From: Pseudomonas fontis
GTDB taxonomy: Bacteria > Pseudomonadota > Gammaproteobacteria > Pseudomonadales > Pseudomonadaceae
Assembly: GCF_028656955.1 (NCBI RefSeq)
Contig: NZ_JAMDGY010000018.1
Span: 1-46,529 of the forward strand
Direction: 5' to 3'
DNA length: 46,529 bases
Part shown: in pieces, positions 15,525 to 24,420 of the stretch
Layout: the number at the start of each line of letters is the position of its first letter
Position numbering within the stretch: position 1 is the first letter of the stretch
Translations under genes and position numbers: made by a program
The notes under the pieces: generated by a model
Databases searched by the model: none
What the model saw: only the letters and a program-made list of their open reading frames with translations
What the model was told of the DNA's origin: nothing

Positions 15525-16505
15525 TTACAGGCGCACCTCTCCTGCATGGCTCAGTAAATGTCGGCGAGCCATCCACAGATTCGACAGCGCAAACAGCGTC
15601 ACCAGCTGTGCCGTGTTCTTTGCCAGGCCACGGAAGCGCGTCTTCACATAACCGAACTGGCGCTTGATCACCCGGAACGGGTGTTCGACCTTCGCCCTTA
15701 TCTGCGCCTTGGCTTTTTCGATCTTGCGCTTGGCTTTGTACAGGACGCTGCGCTTGCCCAGTTTCTGGTAGGTGCTGCGCCGGGCGGCTATCTGCCAGAT
15801 GACCTGGCGACCTTCATGCTCGGGGCGCTTCTCCACTCCGGTATAACCGGCATCGGCACAGACTACGTTTTCGTCGCCGTGCAGCAGCTTATCGACCTGC
15901 GTGACATCTGCCACATTGGCCCCCGTGCCCACCACGCTATGCACCAGGCCCGATTCGTCATCCACACCGATATGGGCCTTCATGCCGAAGTACCATTGAT
16001 TGCCTTTCTTGGCCTGGTGCATTTCCGGGTCGCGTTTGCCGTCCTGGTTCTTGGTCGAACTCGGCGCATGAATCAGCGTTGCATCGACGATAGTGCCCTG
16101 GCGCAGCGACAGGCCGCGATCACCCAAATAGCCATTGATCACGCCCGGAATCCCTGCCGCCAGCTCGTGCTTTTCCAGCAGGCGACGGAAGTTGAGGATG
16201 GTGGTTTCGTCGGGAATGCGCTCCAGACTCAGCCCCGCAAACTGGCGCAGAATAGTAGTCTCGTACAGCGCCTCTTCCATCGCCGGATCACTGTAACCAA
16301 ACCAGTTCTGCATGAGATGAACCCGTAGCATCGCCATCAGCGGATAGGCCGGACGACCGCCTTCGCCCTTTGGGTAATGGGGTTCGATCAGGGCAATCAA
16401 ACCCTTCCAGGGCACCACCCGATCCATCTCGATCAGGAACAACTCTTTACGGGTCTGCTTGCGTTTGCCGGCATACTCGGCATCGGCGAAAGTCATTTGC
16501 TTCAT
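15525..16505 (-). CDS. IS5-family transposase
   Basis: A 326-residue DDE transposase. The first Asp is in GTIVDATLIHAPSSTKN, the second in VVCADAGYTGVEKR and the Glu in RAKVEHPFRVIKRQFG, the normal IS5-group catalytic triad. The N-terminal DUF772-type region (PKGEGGRPAYPLMAMLRVHLMQNW) is intact. Length and motifs are complete, so the element is probably still active. Transcription runs toward the convergent fimbrial gene. Confidence 0.95.
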   Translation of the reverse strand: MKQMTFADAEYAGKRKQTRKELFLIEMDRVVPWKGLIALIEPHYPKGEGGRPAYPLMAMLRVHLMQNWFGYSDPAMEEALYETTILRQFAGLSLERIPDETTILNFRRLLEKHELAAGIPGVINGYLGDRGLSLRQGTIVDATLIHAPSSTKNQDGKRDPEMHQAKKGNQWYFGMKAHIGVDDESGLVHSVVGTGANVADVTQVDKLLHGDENVVCADAGYTGVEKRPEHEGRQVIWQIAARRSTYQKLGKRSVLYKAKRKIEKAKAQIRAKVEHPFRVIKRQFGYVKTRFRGLAKNTAQLVTLFALSNLWMARRHLLSHAGEVRL

Positions 16506-16559
16506 CGGGAAACTCGGCGGGTGGAGTCTGGGTATTTTGCCAAAATCAGGAAGTCTTCT

Positions 16560-18200
16560 TCAGAGTTTCCCTAGCGAAAAGCGCGTATCAGTGGGGAACA
16601 ACACCTGCGCGGTTTTGCGCCAGTGTTCAGCTTCCTCAAACTGTAGTTGGTGGCGAGTAATCGCCAGCATATCGGCGTAAACGTTCGGGTTGTTGAATGC
16701 CAGCACGTACTCGCCGCCCCAGGCCAGGTAACGTTCCAGCAGTTCAGGCGCCTGGGTGTGGTTGAAGCGTTGCAGCAAGGCCGTATGGTAATCGTATGCC
16801 CAGCGCGATGGGGTGGACCAGGGGTTCAGGACTCCGGCAATTGCCTCGCTGTCGCTGAAACCCCGGCGTTCCTGTTGCGTCAGTTGTGCCTGGGTCTGGT
16901 ACCCCGTGACAACAAACACCATCGTCAAACCAGCCGCTACTACACCCGGCCCATGCACGCTCACCATGCGCATGCGCGAGGCCCTGTGCGGGGTTGTCAG
17001 CACCTTGGGTGTTGCCAACCGCAAAAGCGCGATCAGGGTCATCCAATGCACGGCCGACTGATAAAGCACCAGCTCAGTCTGGGTGTGCAGGGCGATAGGC
17101 AGCATCGGCAGCCACCACAACATGCGTGAGCGCCAGCGTCGAGAGAATAATGGGATGGCTGCTGCGAAGGCGATCATCAGCATGGCCGCGAGCGCGATTA
17201 GGCCGCCCTCCATCCAGCCATACAGGAGCTCGTTGTGTGGATGGTTCAAGGTATAGGCGTCTAGTGCCCAGCCTGGATAGTGCGCAGTGTGCCAGCTATA
17301 GCTGCCATAGCCCCAGCCTTGGAGCGGGCGCTCCATGATCATCTGCACGGCCACGCGCAGCAACTCCAGGCGATGGGTGTCAGAGCCAGATTTTTCTATG
17401 CTTGGTTCGCCGTGGATATAGGTTTGATACAGCCATGCGCTGCCAGTGCCTAGCGCGCTCAGTGCAGTCGCGTACCACAGCTGTTTGTTGCGCCACTGCA
17501 GTAGCGTGTAGCCAAGGATCACTGCAATCGCACCTACCCAGGCGATACGTGATTGGGTAATTACCAGGATAAAGGGGAGCAGTGTCAGTGCCGCGGCGCT
17601 CAGTGGGCGAGCCCGTGGCGAGCGGCTGCGAAGCCACAGCAGGATGGCTGCGGCGTAGCCGGTGGCTACAAAGCTGCCCAATACATTGATCTGCTGAAAA
17701 ATGGCAAACGGCCGGCCACCGCGGGGGTCGTACTCCATCCAGTTGTGCCGGTCGAAAACCCAGAGTTGTAGCAGCGAAAGCAGACTTTCCTGCAGGGTGG
17801 CGATGATGATCAGTGCCATCCACAGTCGGCGATGTGTCGCGCGCAGTGGCAGTTGGAGCAGTGCGTAATAAAATGCGATCCCACCCCACACGGCCAGTAC
17901 GCGCAGCTGTGCTTCTTGCTGCCAAATGCGCTGTTCACTCCAGAGCAATGGAAGTGTGTAAAGCACACCGCCAACGACCAGCCATTTCAATACAGGCGAA
18001 CCGACCCATGACTGCCGTTGGAGCTGGCTGACACTTGTCGTCAATACCACGGCGGCCATGCTCAGCCAGGCGGTGAGGTTGAGTGGCAGGGCCAGGCCAG
18101 TGCCACCCATGTTGGGTATATAGACATGCATTGCCAATAAAAAGCAGACCGCCAGGGGCAGGCTGGAGATGTAAAAAATGCGTTGCTGTAGATAATGCAT
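16560..18200 (-). CDS. O-antigen ligase / PglL-like oligosaccharyltransferase, 3' end altered by IS
   Basis: A 546-residue polytopic inner-membrane protein with Wzy_C features: many hydrophobic helices in the first 440 residues, a large periplasmic loop containing GWGYGSY and LNHPHNELLYGWMEGG (typical ligase/PglL loop with catalytic-type His), and a soluble C-terminal tail. Such enzymes move lipid-linked glycans to lipid A-core or to pilin and other periplasmic proteins. The IS5 element lies in the last codons: the reading now ends SLGKL inside the IS, whereas joining across the CTAG duplication restores SLDEGQSTAK and a stop at 15349-15351. Only about eight residues are replaced, so function may survive. 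Its place among fimbrial genes hints at surface glycosylation; lipopolysaccharide is also possible. Confidence 0.8.
   Translation of the reverse strand: MHYLQQRIFYISSLPLAVCFLLAMHVYIPNMGGTGLALPLNLTAWLSMAAVVLTTSVSQLQRQSWVGSPVLKWLVVGGVLYTLPLLWSEQRIWQQEAQLRVLAVWGGIAFYYALLQLPLRATHRRLWMALIIIATLQESLLSLLQLWVFDRHNWMEYDPRGGRPFAIFQQINVLGSFVATGYAAAILLWLRSRSPRARPLSAAALTLLPFILVITQSRIAWVGAIAVILGYTLLQWRNKQLWYATALSALGTGSAWLYQTYIHGEPSIEKSGSDTHRLELLRVAVQMIMERPLQGWGYGSYSWHTAHYPGWALDAYTLNHPHNELLYGWMEGGLIALAAMLMIAFAAAIPLFSRRWRSRMLWWLPMLPIALHTQTELVLYQSAVHWMTLIALLRLATPKVLTTPHRASRMRMVSVHGPGVVAAGLTMVFVVTGYQTQAQLTQQERRGFSDSEAIAGVLNPWSTPSRWAYDYHTALLQRFNHTQAPELLERYLAWGGEYVLAFNNPNVYADMLAITRHQLQFEEAEHWRKTAQVLFPTDTRFSLGKL
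16571..16574. repeat. IS target-site duplication, right copy
   Basis: CTAG, directly beyond the right IS end; pairs with 15375-15378. Confidence 0.8.
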
Positions 18201-18294
18201 CGGTCACTCGTGGAGAGGGTCTGCTGGTTTATATGGTGTGTAGGTGATGTCTTGGCTGGGGGGTAAATATATATATAAGTTGCCGTGCGTGGCT

Positions 18295-18310
18295 TTTGAA
18301 TTTGTTCTAT
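18295..18310. promoter_or_regulatory. Candidate regulator site, distal
   Basis: TTTGAATTTGTTCTAT, with a GAA and a TTCTAT in the same places as in ATAGAATTAGTTCTAT. It lies 200 bases before the subunit ATG. Confidence 0.4.
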
Positions 18311-18400
18311 TTACGCGGTGAGGTTTTCCCGGTAGAAGTCTGTGGTTCTGGTGCTTTCTATTTGCTTGCTTGCGTGGTGGTCCATTCGCGGAACATGGCT

Positions 18401-18416
18401 TTCGAAGTAATTCTAT
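18401..18416. promoter_or_regulatory. Candidate regulator site, proximal
   Basis: TTCGAAGTAATTCTAT, right half perfect, left half degraded. It lies 94 bases before the subunit ATG, a normal activator position. Confidence 0.45.
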
Positions 18417-18510
18417 GGGGTGCCTGCTGTTGCTTCGGTAATATTGTCGAGGTCGGGCGGTTTCTCTGCCTTACATGCCCTGATCACTCTTTGTAATGGA
18501 ATTGATTGAT

Positions 18511-19029
18511 ATGAAATTCAAGAAAGTCACCCTTGCCACCTTGTTGGTGGTATCTGCTGTTTCCGCCGTCTCTTCGGTTTACGCCGCTAACACCATCAAG
18601 TGGAAGGGTTCTATCACCTCGGCGTCTTGTAATATCGACAATGACAGCGCGGATCAAAACATTTCGCTGGGTGACTTCTCCAAGGCTTTGCTGGAGAAGA
18701 ACCGGGAAACTTCGCCAGAGCAGTTTCATATCAAGCTGCTTGATTGTGATGCTTCTGTGGGTGCTGGTACGGTGGCGGTGACCTTTACTGGCTCTAAGTC
18801 GGGTAATGACCTGGCGCTGAACGGGCCTATGGCCAACGACGTGGCGCTGCGTATTCTGGATACCCTGGGTGGTGACGTAGTAATTGGTACGCCTACTCCT
18901 GCGAAGAGCATTCGTAACGGTACCAATGTTCTGTCCTTCCAGGCCAAACTGGTTACTAGCGCCACTTCTGGCTCGGTGACGCCAGGTGAGTTTGATACCA
19001 CTGCCAATTTCAGGCTCGATTACCCATAA
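18511..19029 (+). CDS. Major fimbrial subunit (probable)
   Basis: A 172-residue pilin-family protein, first in the chaperone-usher operon and so likely the major shaft subunit. The signal peptide runs to about residue 25 (cleavage after VYA). The Cys pair is in TSASCNIDN and LLDCDASV. The end, ANFRLDYP, has the penultimate aromatic residue typical of fimbrial subunits recognised by the chaperone. The ATG at 18511 is preferred over 18496 because it gives a standard signal peptide (MKFKK). Subunits fold in the periplasm on the chaperone and polymerise through the usher by donor-strand exchange. Two candidate regulator sites lie within 220 bases upstream. Confidence 0.87.
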   Translation: MKFKKVTLATLLVVSAVSAVSSVYAANTIKWKGSITSASCNIDNDSADQNISLGDFSKALLEKNRETSPEQFHIKLLDCDASVGAGTVAVTFTGSKSGNDLALNGPMANDVALRILDTLGGDVVIGTPTPAKSIRNGTNVLSFQAKLVTSATSGSVTPGEFDTTANFRLDYP

Positions 19030-19111
19030 CGGCGCATTGCGTTTGCGCTGAGTCACTGGCGGGGTGGAGTGTTCACCCCGTTTTATGTCATGAGTGTGCG
19101 TGAGAAGTGAT

Positions 19112-19654
19112 ATGGCGGATAAACGTCGGGTGCCTAACTGGCTGCTGGCCGTATTCTGCTGCTCGGCGTTTTCAGCGCCAGCGGCGTTTGCGCAGGGGCG
19201 CCTTGCACTGCATGGAATCATTATTGATGTGCCCTGCAATATCCAAGTAGGTGACCAGCGCCAAGTGCTGGAGATGGGCAATGTGCCCATCGCGCAAATT
19301 GTGCGTGACGGTGAAAGTGTCTCTGTACCCTTTGCCATCGGGCTACGCGATTGTCATTTGAATGATCAATCGACACAGGCCTCCATGTTGCGCGCGCCGC
19401 AACAGTTTCATATGCGCTTCGACGGTATTGAAGAGGGCGGACGTTTTGCCCTCAGCGGTTCGCTAAGTGGTGTCGCGCTGAAGATACAAGATGCGCAGGG
19501 GCGTGAAGTGTCTCCCGGTGTTCCTACAGAAGCCGCATTGCTGAAAGCAGGTGACGTGGATGTGCACTACTCCTTGTCGCTGGTGGGCAATGGCAAGTTG
19601 CTGAAGGCTGGCGAACATCGCACCACCGTCGGTTTTCAGGTTATTTATTTTTAA
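19112..19654 (+). CDS. Minor fimbrial subunit
   Basis: 180 residues. The signal peptide is about 1-28 (AFA before QGRLALHG). The Cys pair is in IDVPCNIQVG and GLRDCHLND, and the C-terminal strand ends VGFQVIYF with the pilin-type aromatic. The start at 19112 follows GAGAAG; an upstream GTG at 19094 is less likely. It lies between the major subunit and the usher, a common place for a minor or adaptor subunit. The 82-base gap from the first gene has no obvious terminator. Confidence 0.83.
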   Translation: MADKRRVPNWLLAVFCCSAFSAPAAFAQGRLALHGIIIDVPCNIQVGDQRQVLEMGNVPIAQIVRDGESVSVPFAIGLRDCHLNDQSTQASMLRAPQQFHMRFDGIEEGGRFALSGSLSGVALKIQDAQGREVSPGVPTEAALLKAGDVDVHYSLSLVGNGKLLKAGEHRTTVGFQVIYF

Positions 19655-19666
19655 AGGTTTTTAGCA

Positions 19667-22177
19667 ATGACACCTGTTATTTCTAGCCCGCTGGTGCAGG
19701 TGTTGCGCTGTATGGGCTTGGGCGCTTTTTTTATTTTCAGTTCGGCCAATGCTACGCCGGCCACGGATATACAGTTCAATACTGACGTACTCGACCTGGT
19801 CGACCGCGAAAACTTCGACCTGAGCCAGTTCTCCCGCAAGGGTTATGTTCTTCCAGGTACCTATTCGCTGGCATTGAACTTGAATACCGTGTCAATGCCA
19901 GAGCGTGTGATCAATTTTTATGTGCCCGCGGATGATCCCAAAGGCAGCGAGGCCTGTTTGACGCAAGCAGTGGTCGAGCAGTTTGGCTTGACCGAAAAAT
20001 CCAGCTTGGCTCTGGTCTGGTCGGATGATGGGCAGTGCCTTGTGGTGGACAGCTTGCCAGGGCTGGAGGTCCGGACTGACCTTGGGACCTCTACGTTGTA
20101 CTTGAGCATCCCTCAGGCGTGGCTGCAATACAGCGATCCGAACTGGGACCCGCCCTCGCGCTGGGAGGACGGTTTGCCGGGGTTGCTGTTTGACTACAAC
20201 CTGTATGGCCAAACCCAGCGCCAGGCGGTGGGTGATGACCGCAACAGCCTGAGCGGCACCGGCGTTGTGGGGGCCAACCTGGGTGCATGGCGACTGCGTG
20301 CCGACTGGCAGGCGCGCTACGACAATGCATCCGCAGGGCAGGGTGTCGGGCGGCAGATGGAGTGGACGCGCTATTACGCTTATCGGGCACTCCCAGGGTT
20401 GGGCGCCAAACTCACCGTGGGTGAGGACTTTCTGAATTCGGCGGTGTTCGACAGCCTGCGCTTTACCGGTGCCAGCCTTGCCTCCGACGACAATATGCTG
20501 CCGCCAAATCTGCGCGGTTATGCGCCAGAAGTCACCGGCGTTGCACGCAGTAATGCCCGCGTGGTGATCAGTCAGCAGGATCGGGTGCTCAAGGAAGTTC
20601 GGGTAGCCAGTGGGCCGTTCCGCATCCAGGACTTGCACAGTGCGACGTCGGGTAGCCTGGATGTACGGGTGGAAGAGGCGGACGGCAGCGTTCAGGAATT
20701 CCAGGTCAACACGGCCAATATTCCTTACCTCACCCGGCCAGGCCAGGTTCGCTACAAGGCCGCTGTTGGGCGGCCTTCCGGGATGGGCCAGGAATCTGAG
20801 GGGCCATTGTTCGCTACCGGGGAATTTTCCTGGGGGGTCTCCAATGGCTGGTCACTGTATGGCGGCGCCATTGCTGGCGGTGACTACAAGGCGCTGAACC
20901 TGGGCCTGGGTCGAGACCTGCTGAGCCTGGGTGCCTTGTCGTTCGACGTGACCCAGTCCGTGGCCCGCCTGCCGGGCCAGGACTCGCAGAGCGGCAAGTC
21001 CTATCGCTTGAGCTATTCCAAGCGCTTTGAGTCGTTGAGCAATGATATTTCGCTGGCTGCCTACCGGTTCTCCGAGCAAGGCTTCATGACCATGGGCGAG
21101 TACCTCAGTGGCACGCAGGACCGGGATACCACTGGGCGCAGCAAGGCACTGTATACCTTCAACTCCAACCAGCAGTTGGGGGATCTGGGGGTCAGCGTCG
21201 GCGTCAACTACAGCCGGCAGACCTACTGGGATCGTGAGGGGCAGGACCGCTTCAACCTGTACACCTCGCGCCGCTTCGACTTTGCCGGGCTGCGCAACGT
21301 CAACGTATCGCTCAACGCGGCACGTACCGTCAACGACGGCATCAAGGACGATAGCGTGTACCTGTCCGTATCGTTGCCGTGGGGCGGTTCGGGTACGGCC
21401 AGCTACAGCGGCTCGTATGCTGGCAAGGCCGTGAGCCACGGCGTGAGCTACTTCGATCGTCGCGAGAACGGCGACAGCTATCGGGTGGGCACCACGCTAG
21501 GTGAGGGCAAGACCGCGTTCGATGGCAGTTACAGTCATGAAGGCTCTCTGGCGCGCGTCGACGCTTCCGCCAGCTACCAGACCGACCGCTACAGCTCGGC
21601 CAGTGTGTCGTTGCAAGGTGGCGCAACCTTGACGCCCAAGGGCGGTGCTTTGCACCGCACGGGCCTGATGGGGGGTACGCGCATGCTGGTGGATACCGAC
21701 GATGTCGCCGGTGTACCGGTGGGTGGCTATGGCCAGCCGGTTTACAGCAACGCCTTCGGCAAGGCCGTAGTCACGGATGTGGGCAGTTATTTTCGCAGCA
21801 GTGTGCGCATCGATGTGGGCAAGCTGGCCGACAACGCCGAAGCCACCGATACGGTGATGCAGGGCACGCTCACTGAGGGCGCGATTGGCTATCGCAGTTT
21901 CCGGGTAATCCAGGGCGAGAAGGCGATGGCGATCATCCGCTTGGGCGATGGCACGCACCCTCCGTTCGGTGCCACCGTGGTCAACGCCAAGGGCCAGGAC
22001 GCGGGCATTGTGACCGACAAGGGCGCTGTCTACATGACCGGCATTGCTCCAGGCCAAGCCATGACCGTGCGCTGGGGCGACGCTGAAGCGTGTGAAGCCA
22101 TCGTGCCCAAGGTATTGCCCGAAGGGCTGGGCTCCTCGATGGCGCTGAGCTGTATGCCAACGCTGCCGAAGTTGTGA
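19667..22177 (+). CDS. Outer-membrane fimbrial usher (FimD/PapC family)
   Basis: 836 residues, the normal usher length. A signal peptide (about 1-29) is followed by the N-terminal chaperone-binding domain (FNTDVLDLVDRENFDLSQFS), the 24-strand barrel with its plug, then C-terminal domains (PPFGATVVNAKGQDAGIV, MTVRWGDAEAC and a Cys pair near the end). It forms the outer-membrane pore through which chaperone-bound subunits are assembled and secreted. It starts 13 bases after the minor subunit gene and is followed by the chaperone gene. The reading frame is intact. It is the only usher in the window, so the orphan subunits at 14-15 kb probably depend on it. Confidence 0.95.
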   Translation: MTPVISSPLVQVLRCMGLGAFFIFSSANATPATDIQFNTDVLDLVDRENFDLSQFSRKGYVLPGTYSLALNLNTVSMPERVINFYVPADDPKGSEACLTQAVVEQFGLTEKSSLALVWSDDGQCLVVDSLPGLEVRTDLGTSTLYLSIPQAWLQYSDPNWDPPSRWEDGLPGLLFDYNLYGQTQRQAVGDDRNSLSGTGVVGANLGAWRLRADWQARYDNASAGQGVGRQMEWTRYYAYRALPGLGAKLTVGEDFLNSAVFDSLRFTGASLASDDNMLPPNLRGYAPEVTGVARSNARVVISQQDRVLKEVRVASGPFRIQDLHSATSGSLDVRVEEADGSVQEFQVNTANIPYLTRPGQVRYKAAVGRPSGMGQESEGPLFATGEFSWGVSNGWSLYGGAIAGGDYKALNLGLGRDLLSLGALSFDVTQSVARLPGQDSQSGKSYRLSYSKRFESLSNDISLAAYRFSEQGFMTMGEYLSGTQDRDTTGRSKALYTFNSNQQLGDLGVSVGVNYSRQTYWDREGQDRFNLYTSRRFDFAGLRNVNVSLNAARTVNDGIKDDSVYLSVSLPWGGSGTASYSGSYAGKAVSHGVSYFDRRENGDSYRVGTTLGEGKTAFDGSYSHEGSLARVDASASYQTDRYSSASVSLQGGATLTPKGGALHRTGLMGGTRMLVDTDDVAGVPVGGYGQPVYSNAFGKAVVTDVGSYFRSSVRIDVGKLADNAEATDTVMQGTLTEGAIGYRSFRVIQGEKAMAIIRLGDGTHPPFGATVVNAKGQDAGIVTDKGAVYMTGIAPGQAMTVRWGDAEACEAIVPKVLPEGLGSSMALSCMPTLPKL

Positions 22178-22319
22178 GGTCGGGGCGAGGTTTCAGATTC
22201 GTTCTATACGGTTTTGCCGGCCATCTGAAGACAATGTTGACCTGCCTGTGAGCGTGCGCCCAGCAAGGCCGCTGCCGGCACTTTTTTGTTCGCGGTATTC
22301 AAGCAAGAGTGACAGTTTT

Positions 22320-23084
22320 ATGAAGCAGATGATGTGGAAAGCCTCGGTAGTTGCCGGGTTGTTGTGCCTGGCGGCGCAGTCGGTGCACGCGGCCATTTCG
22401 CTTGACCGCACACGGGTGGTGTTCCCGGGGGGGCAGAAGTCAGTGACCTTGGGTATCAGCAACCAGAACACCACCCATCCGTACCTGGCGCAGGGCTGGA
22501 TCGAAGACGAAGACGGCAACAAGCTCACCTCGCCTTTGGTGGTGGTACCTCCGATCCAGCGTGTGGAGCCTGGCGCCAAAAGCCAGGTAAAACTGCAGGA
22601 CGGCGGCCTGGCCAGCCTGCCGCAAGACCGCGAATCGGTGTTCTATTTCAACCTGCGTGAAATCCCGCCGAAAAGCGACAAGGTCAACACGCTGCAGATC
22701 GCCCTGCAAACCCGTATCAAGGCGTTCTACCGCCCGGCGGCTTTGGCGGAAGCGGCGTCTGGCCAGCAAACCGCGCCGTTTCAGGAGCAACTCACCCTGA
22801 GCCGTCAGGGCGACGTGTACACCGTGAACAATCCAACGGCGTATTACGTGACGCTGATCAGTGCCACGAGCAAGAAGGGTGGCGAAAGCAACAAAGGCTT
22901 CGAGGCGTTCATGCTGGCGCCCAAGAGCAGCGCGCCATTGGGTGGCAGTGCGGCTGGCCTGGGGGCTACACCGACCCTGGTGTATGTGAATGACTACGGT
23001 GCCCAGCCTGTGTTGACCTTCAGTTGCACCGGGCAGACCTGTGCAGTGGATGTGCCGGCGACGCAACGCAACGCTGCGCAATAA
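22320..23084 (+). CDS. Periplasmic fimbrial chaperone (PapD family)
   Basis: 254 residues. A signal peptide ends at about residue 24 (VHA before AISLDRTRVVFPGG). The two immunoglobulin-like domains show the family pattern: the subunit-anchoring Arg in LDRTRVVF, FYFNLREIPPKS, and the conserved Lys in TRIKAFYRPAAL. It caps and folds subunits by donor-strand complementation and delivers them to the usher. The ATG at 22320 follows AGAGTGAC; earlier in-frame starts read through the 142-base gap after the usher. TTCTAT in a weakly palindromic setting (22192-22207) lies in this gap, a possible extra regulatory site. Confidence 0.94.
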   Translation: MKQMMWKASVVAGLLCLAAQSVHAAISLDRTRVVFPGGQKSVTLGISNQNTTHPYLAQGWIEDEDGNKLTSPLVVVPPIQRVEPGAKSQVKLQDGGLASLPQDRESVFYFNLREIPPKSDKVNTLQIALQTRIKAFYRPAALAEAASGQQTAPFQEQLTLSRQGDVYTVNNPTAYYVTLISATSKKGGESNKGFEAFMLAPKSSAPLGGSAAGLGATPTLVYVNDYGAQPVLTFSCTGQTCAVDVPATQRNAAQ

Positions 23085-23123
23085 CCAGCAGGGGCGATGC
23101 GGCCTGGCTAAATGGAGAGCACT

Positions 23124-23723
23124 ATGAGCAATAAAATCAGGCAGGTAAGTGCGCACAAACTGGCGCAGTGGTCGCCATTGCTGGCGGCGCTGCTGGCGCC
23201 GGCAGCGTTGGCCGAGTATGACCAGAATAGTGGCAGGCACGGTGTGTTGCATGTGGCGGGCTCGATGACCGAAAGTGCCTGCCGGCTCCACATGGGCTCG
23301 GCGAATCAGGCCATCGACCTGGGCAACGTAGGCACGGCCGAACTGCAACGGGTCGGTGATCGGACGCCGCCGATGCATGTACAACTGCGCTTGCAGGATT
23401 GTGCGCGGGGCGCCTCCACTGCCCGGGACGCGCAGGGCAATCTGGCTTGGAGTGCTAGCCTGCCATCGGTATCGTTGAGTTTTTCGGGCGTGCAGGATCA
23501 CTTCAATCCCGAACTGGTACGTGTCGAAGGGGTAGGGGGTGTGGGTCTGCGCTTGCTCGACAGGCATCGGCGCGATGTCGGGGTGGGGCAGGGCGCCAAG
23601 CTGTTGCTGCTGGATGCTGACAGTGGCCTGCTGGATTACTACATCAGCGCCGAACGAACCGCGGCACCGCTACAGGCGGGTCGGTATTCATCCCTTGTCA
23701 TGTTTGGCTTGAGTTATGACTAG
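23124..23723 (+). CDS. Minor fimbrial subunit
   Basis: 199 residues. The signal peptide ends near APAALA (about residue 31). The Cys pair is in TESACRLHM and RLQDCARG, and the end (MFGLSYD) fits a terminal pilin strand. The ATG at 23124 has GGAGAG seven bases upstream; the ATG at 23112 lies before that site and is less likely. Its last eight bases overlap the next gene, so the pair is translationally coupled. It is probably an adaptor or tip-fibrillum subunit. Confidence 0.82.
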   Translation: MSNKIRQVSAHKLAQWSPLLAALLAPAALAEYDQNSGRHGVLHVAGSMTESACRLHMGSANQAIDLGNVGTAELQRVGDRTPPMHVQLRLQDCARGASTARDAQGNLAWSASLPSVSLSFSGVQDHFNPELVRVEGVGGVGLRLLDRHRRDVGVGQGAKLLLLDADSGLLDYYISAERTAAPLQAGRYSSLVMFGLSYD

Positions 23724-24210
23724 TTCAGCGCTGCGACTTCGATACGGCGCAGTATTGATGGTTTTGGGTTGTGCCTTGATGAGTGCCCAGGTAAGTGCGG
23801 ACTTACTCGTAAATATTACGGCCACCGTTATTGCACCTCCCGCGTGTACCATTGGTGGCGACGTCGCTGTCAATTTTGGTGATAATCTACAGGCCTCCGA
23901 AATTGACGGCATCAAGTACGCCCGAGACTTGGGGGTAACACTTTCTTGTAGCTCGAACACCAGTGGGGTGGAGTTTTGGGTTGACGGGGAGGCCAGTAAA
24001 TTTGATTCTAAATTGCTAAGCAGTGGTATTGATGATCTTGGTATTCGCTTTTTTAGGTCCGGCACTACTCCGGTTTTTTTGCGTCAGCGATTTACAGTGG
24101 CAGACTGGCGGGAGCGCCTTGTCTTGAAAGTTGTTCCGGTGAAACGAAGTGGAACTAGCCCCGTCGGAAGAATTAATACCGTGGCCACGCTCATGGTTTA
24201 TGTTACCTAG
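23716..24210 (+). CDS. Minor fimbrial subunit
   Basis: 164 residues. The signal peptide ends near VSA at about residue 28, before DLLVNITATV. The Cys pair is in APPACTIGG and VTLSCSSN, and the protein ends ATLMVYVT. It overlaps the preceding gene by 8 bases. Like orphan 1 at 14053 it uses more AT-ending codons than its neighbours, suggesting a separate recent origin. It probably sits near the fimbrial tip, next to the adhesin encoded after it. Confidence 0.82.
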   Translation: MTSSALRLRYGAVLMVLGCALMSAQVSADLLVNITATVIAPPACTIGGDVAVNFGDNLQASEIDGIKYARDLGVTLSCSSNTSGVEFWVDGEASKFDSKLLSSGIDDLGIRFFRSGTTPVFLRQRFTVADWRERLVLKVVPVKRSGTSPVGRINTVATLMVYVT

Positions 24211-24420
24211 CGTCTCTAGGTTGTTGTATTCGTATTTTCGAAAGTTCTTGTGTGTCCCGGCTTGAACTTTTAAAGTTGGCTAATTGTTGGCGTGCATCAG
24301 GTAGTGGTTATGTTGGCGCTATGAGGGTGTGCATTATCTGGCTCGGGATATGAACTGGAAATTAAACCCCTGAATTTCCTCTCGCACAATGCTGGCTGTA
24401 ATCGCAGGAGTAGCTTCACT

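Larger units (their letters stand above)
15379..16570 (-). mobile_element. Complete IS5-family insertion sequence (1192 bp)
   Basis: The ends are imperfect inverted repeats. The left starts GGATGGTCTGAAG; the right, read inward on the minus strand, starts GGAAACTCTGAAG (10 of 13 match). CTAG duplications flank both ends. The length is close to IS5 itself. One transposase ORF fills it. A perfect 13-bp-arm hairpin at 15487-15515, past the transposase stop, may block read-through. The element sits in the 3' end of the O-antigen ligase-like gene. Confidence 0.9.
18201..18510 (+). promoter_or_regulatory. Promoter region of the fimbrial operon
   Basis: 310 bases between the divergent ligase-like gene and the fimbrial subunit. 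They include an alternating AT stretch near 18267-18277 and two matches to the palindrome seen in the regulator cluster: 18295-18310 (13 of 16 with the 8819 copy) and 18401-18416 (12 of 16 with the 2762 copy). The second includes TAATTCTATGG, identical to 8772-8782. Confidence 0.5.

Noticed and set aside
18296..18496. 66-codon frame just before the major fimbrial subunit
   Set aside because: No ribosome site; it overlaps the promoter and both candidate regulator sites.
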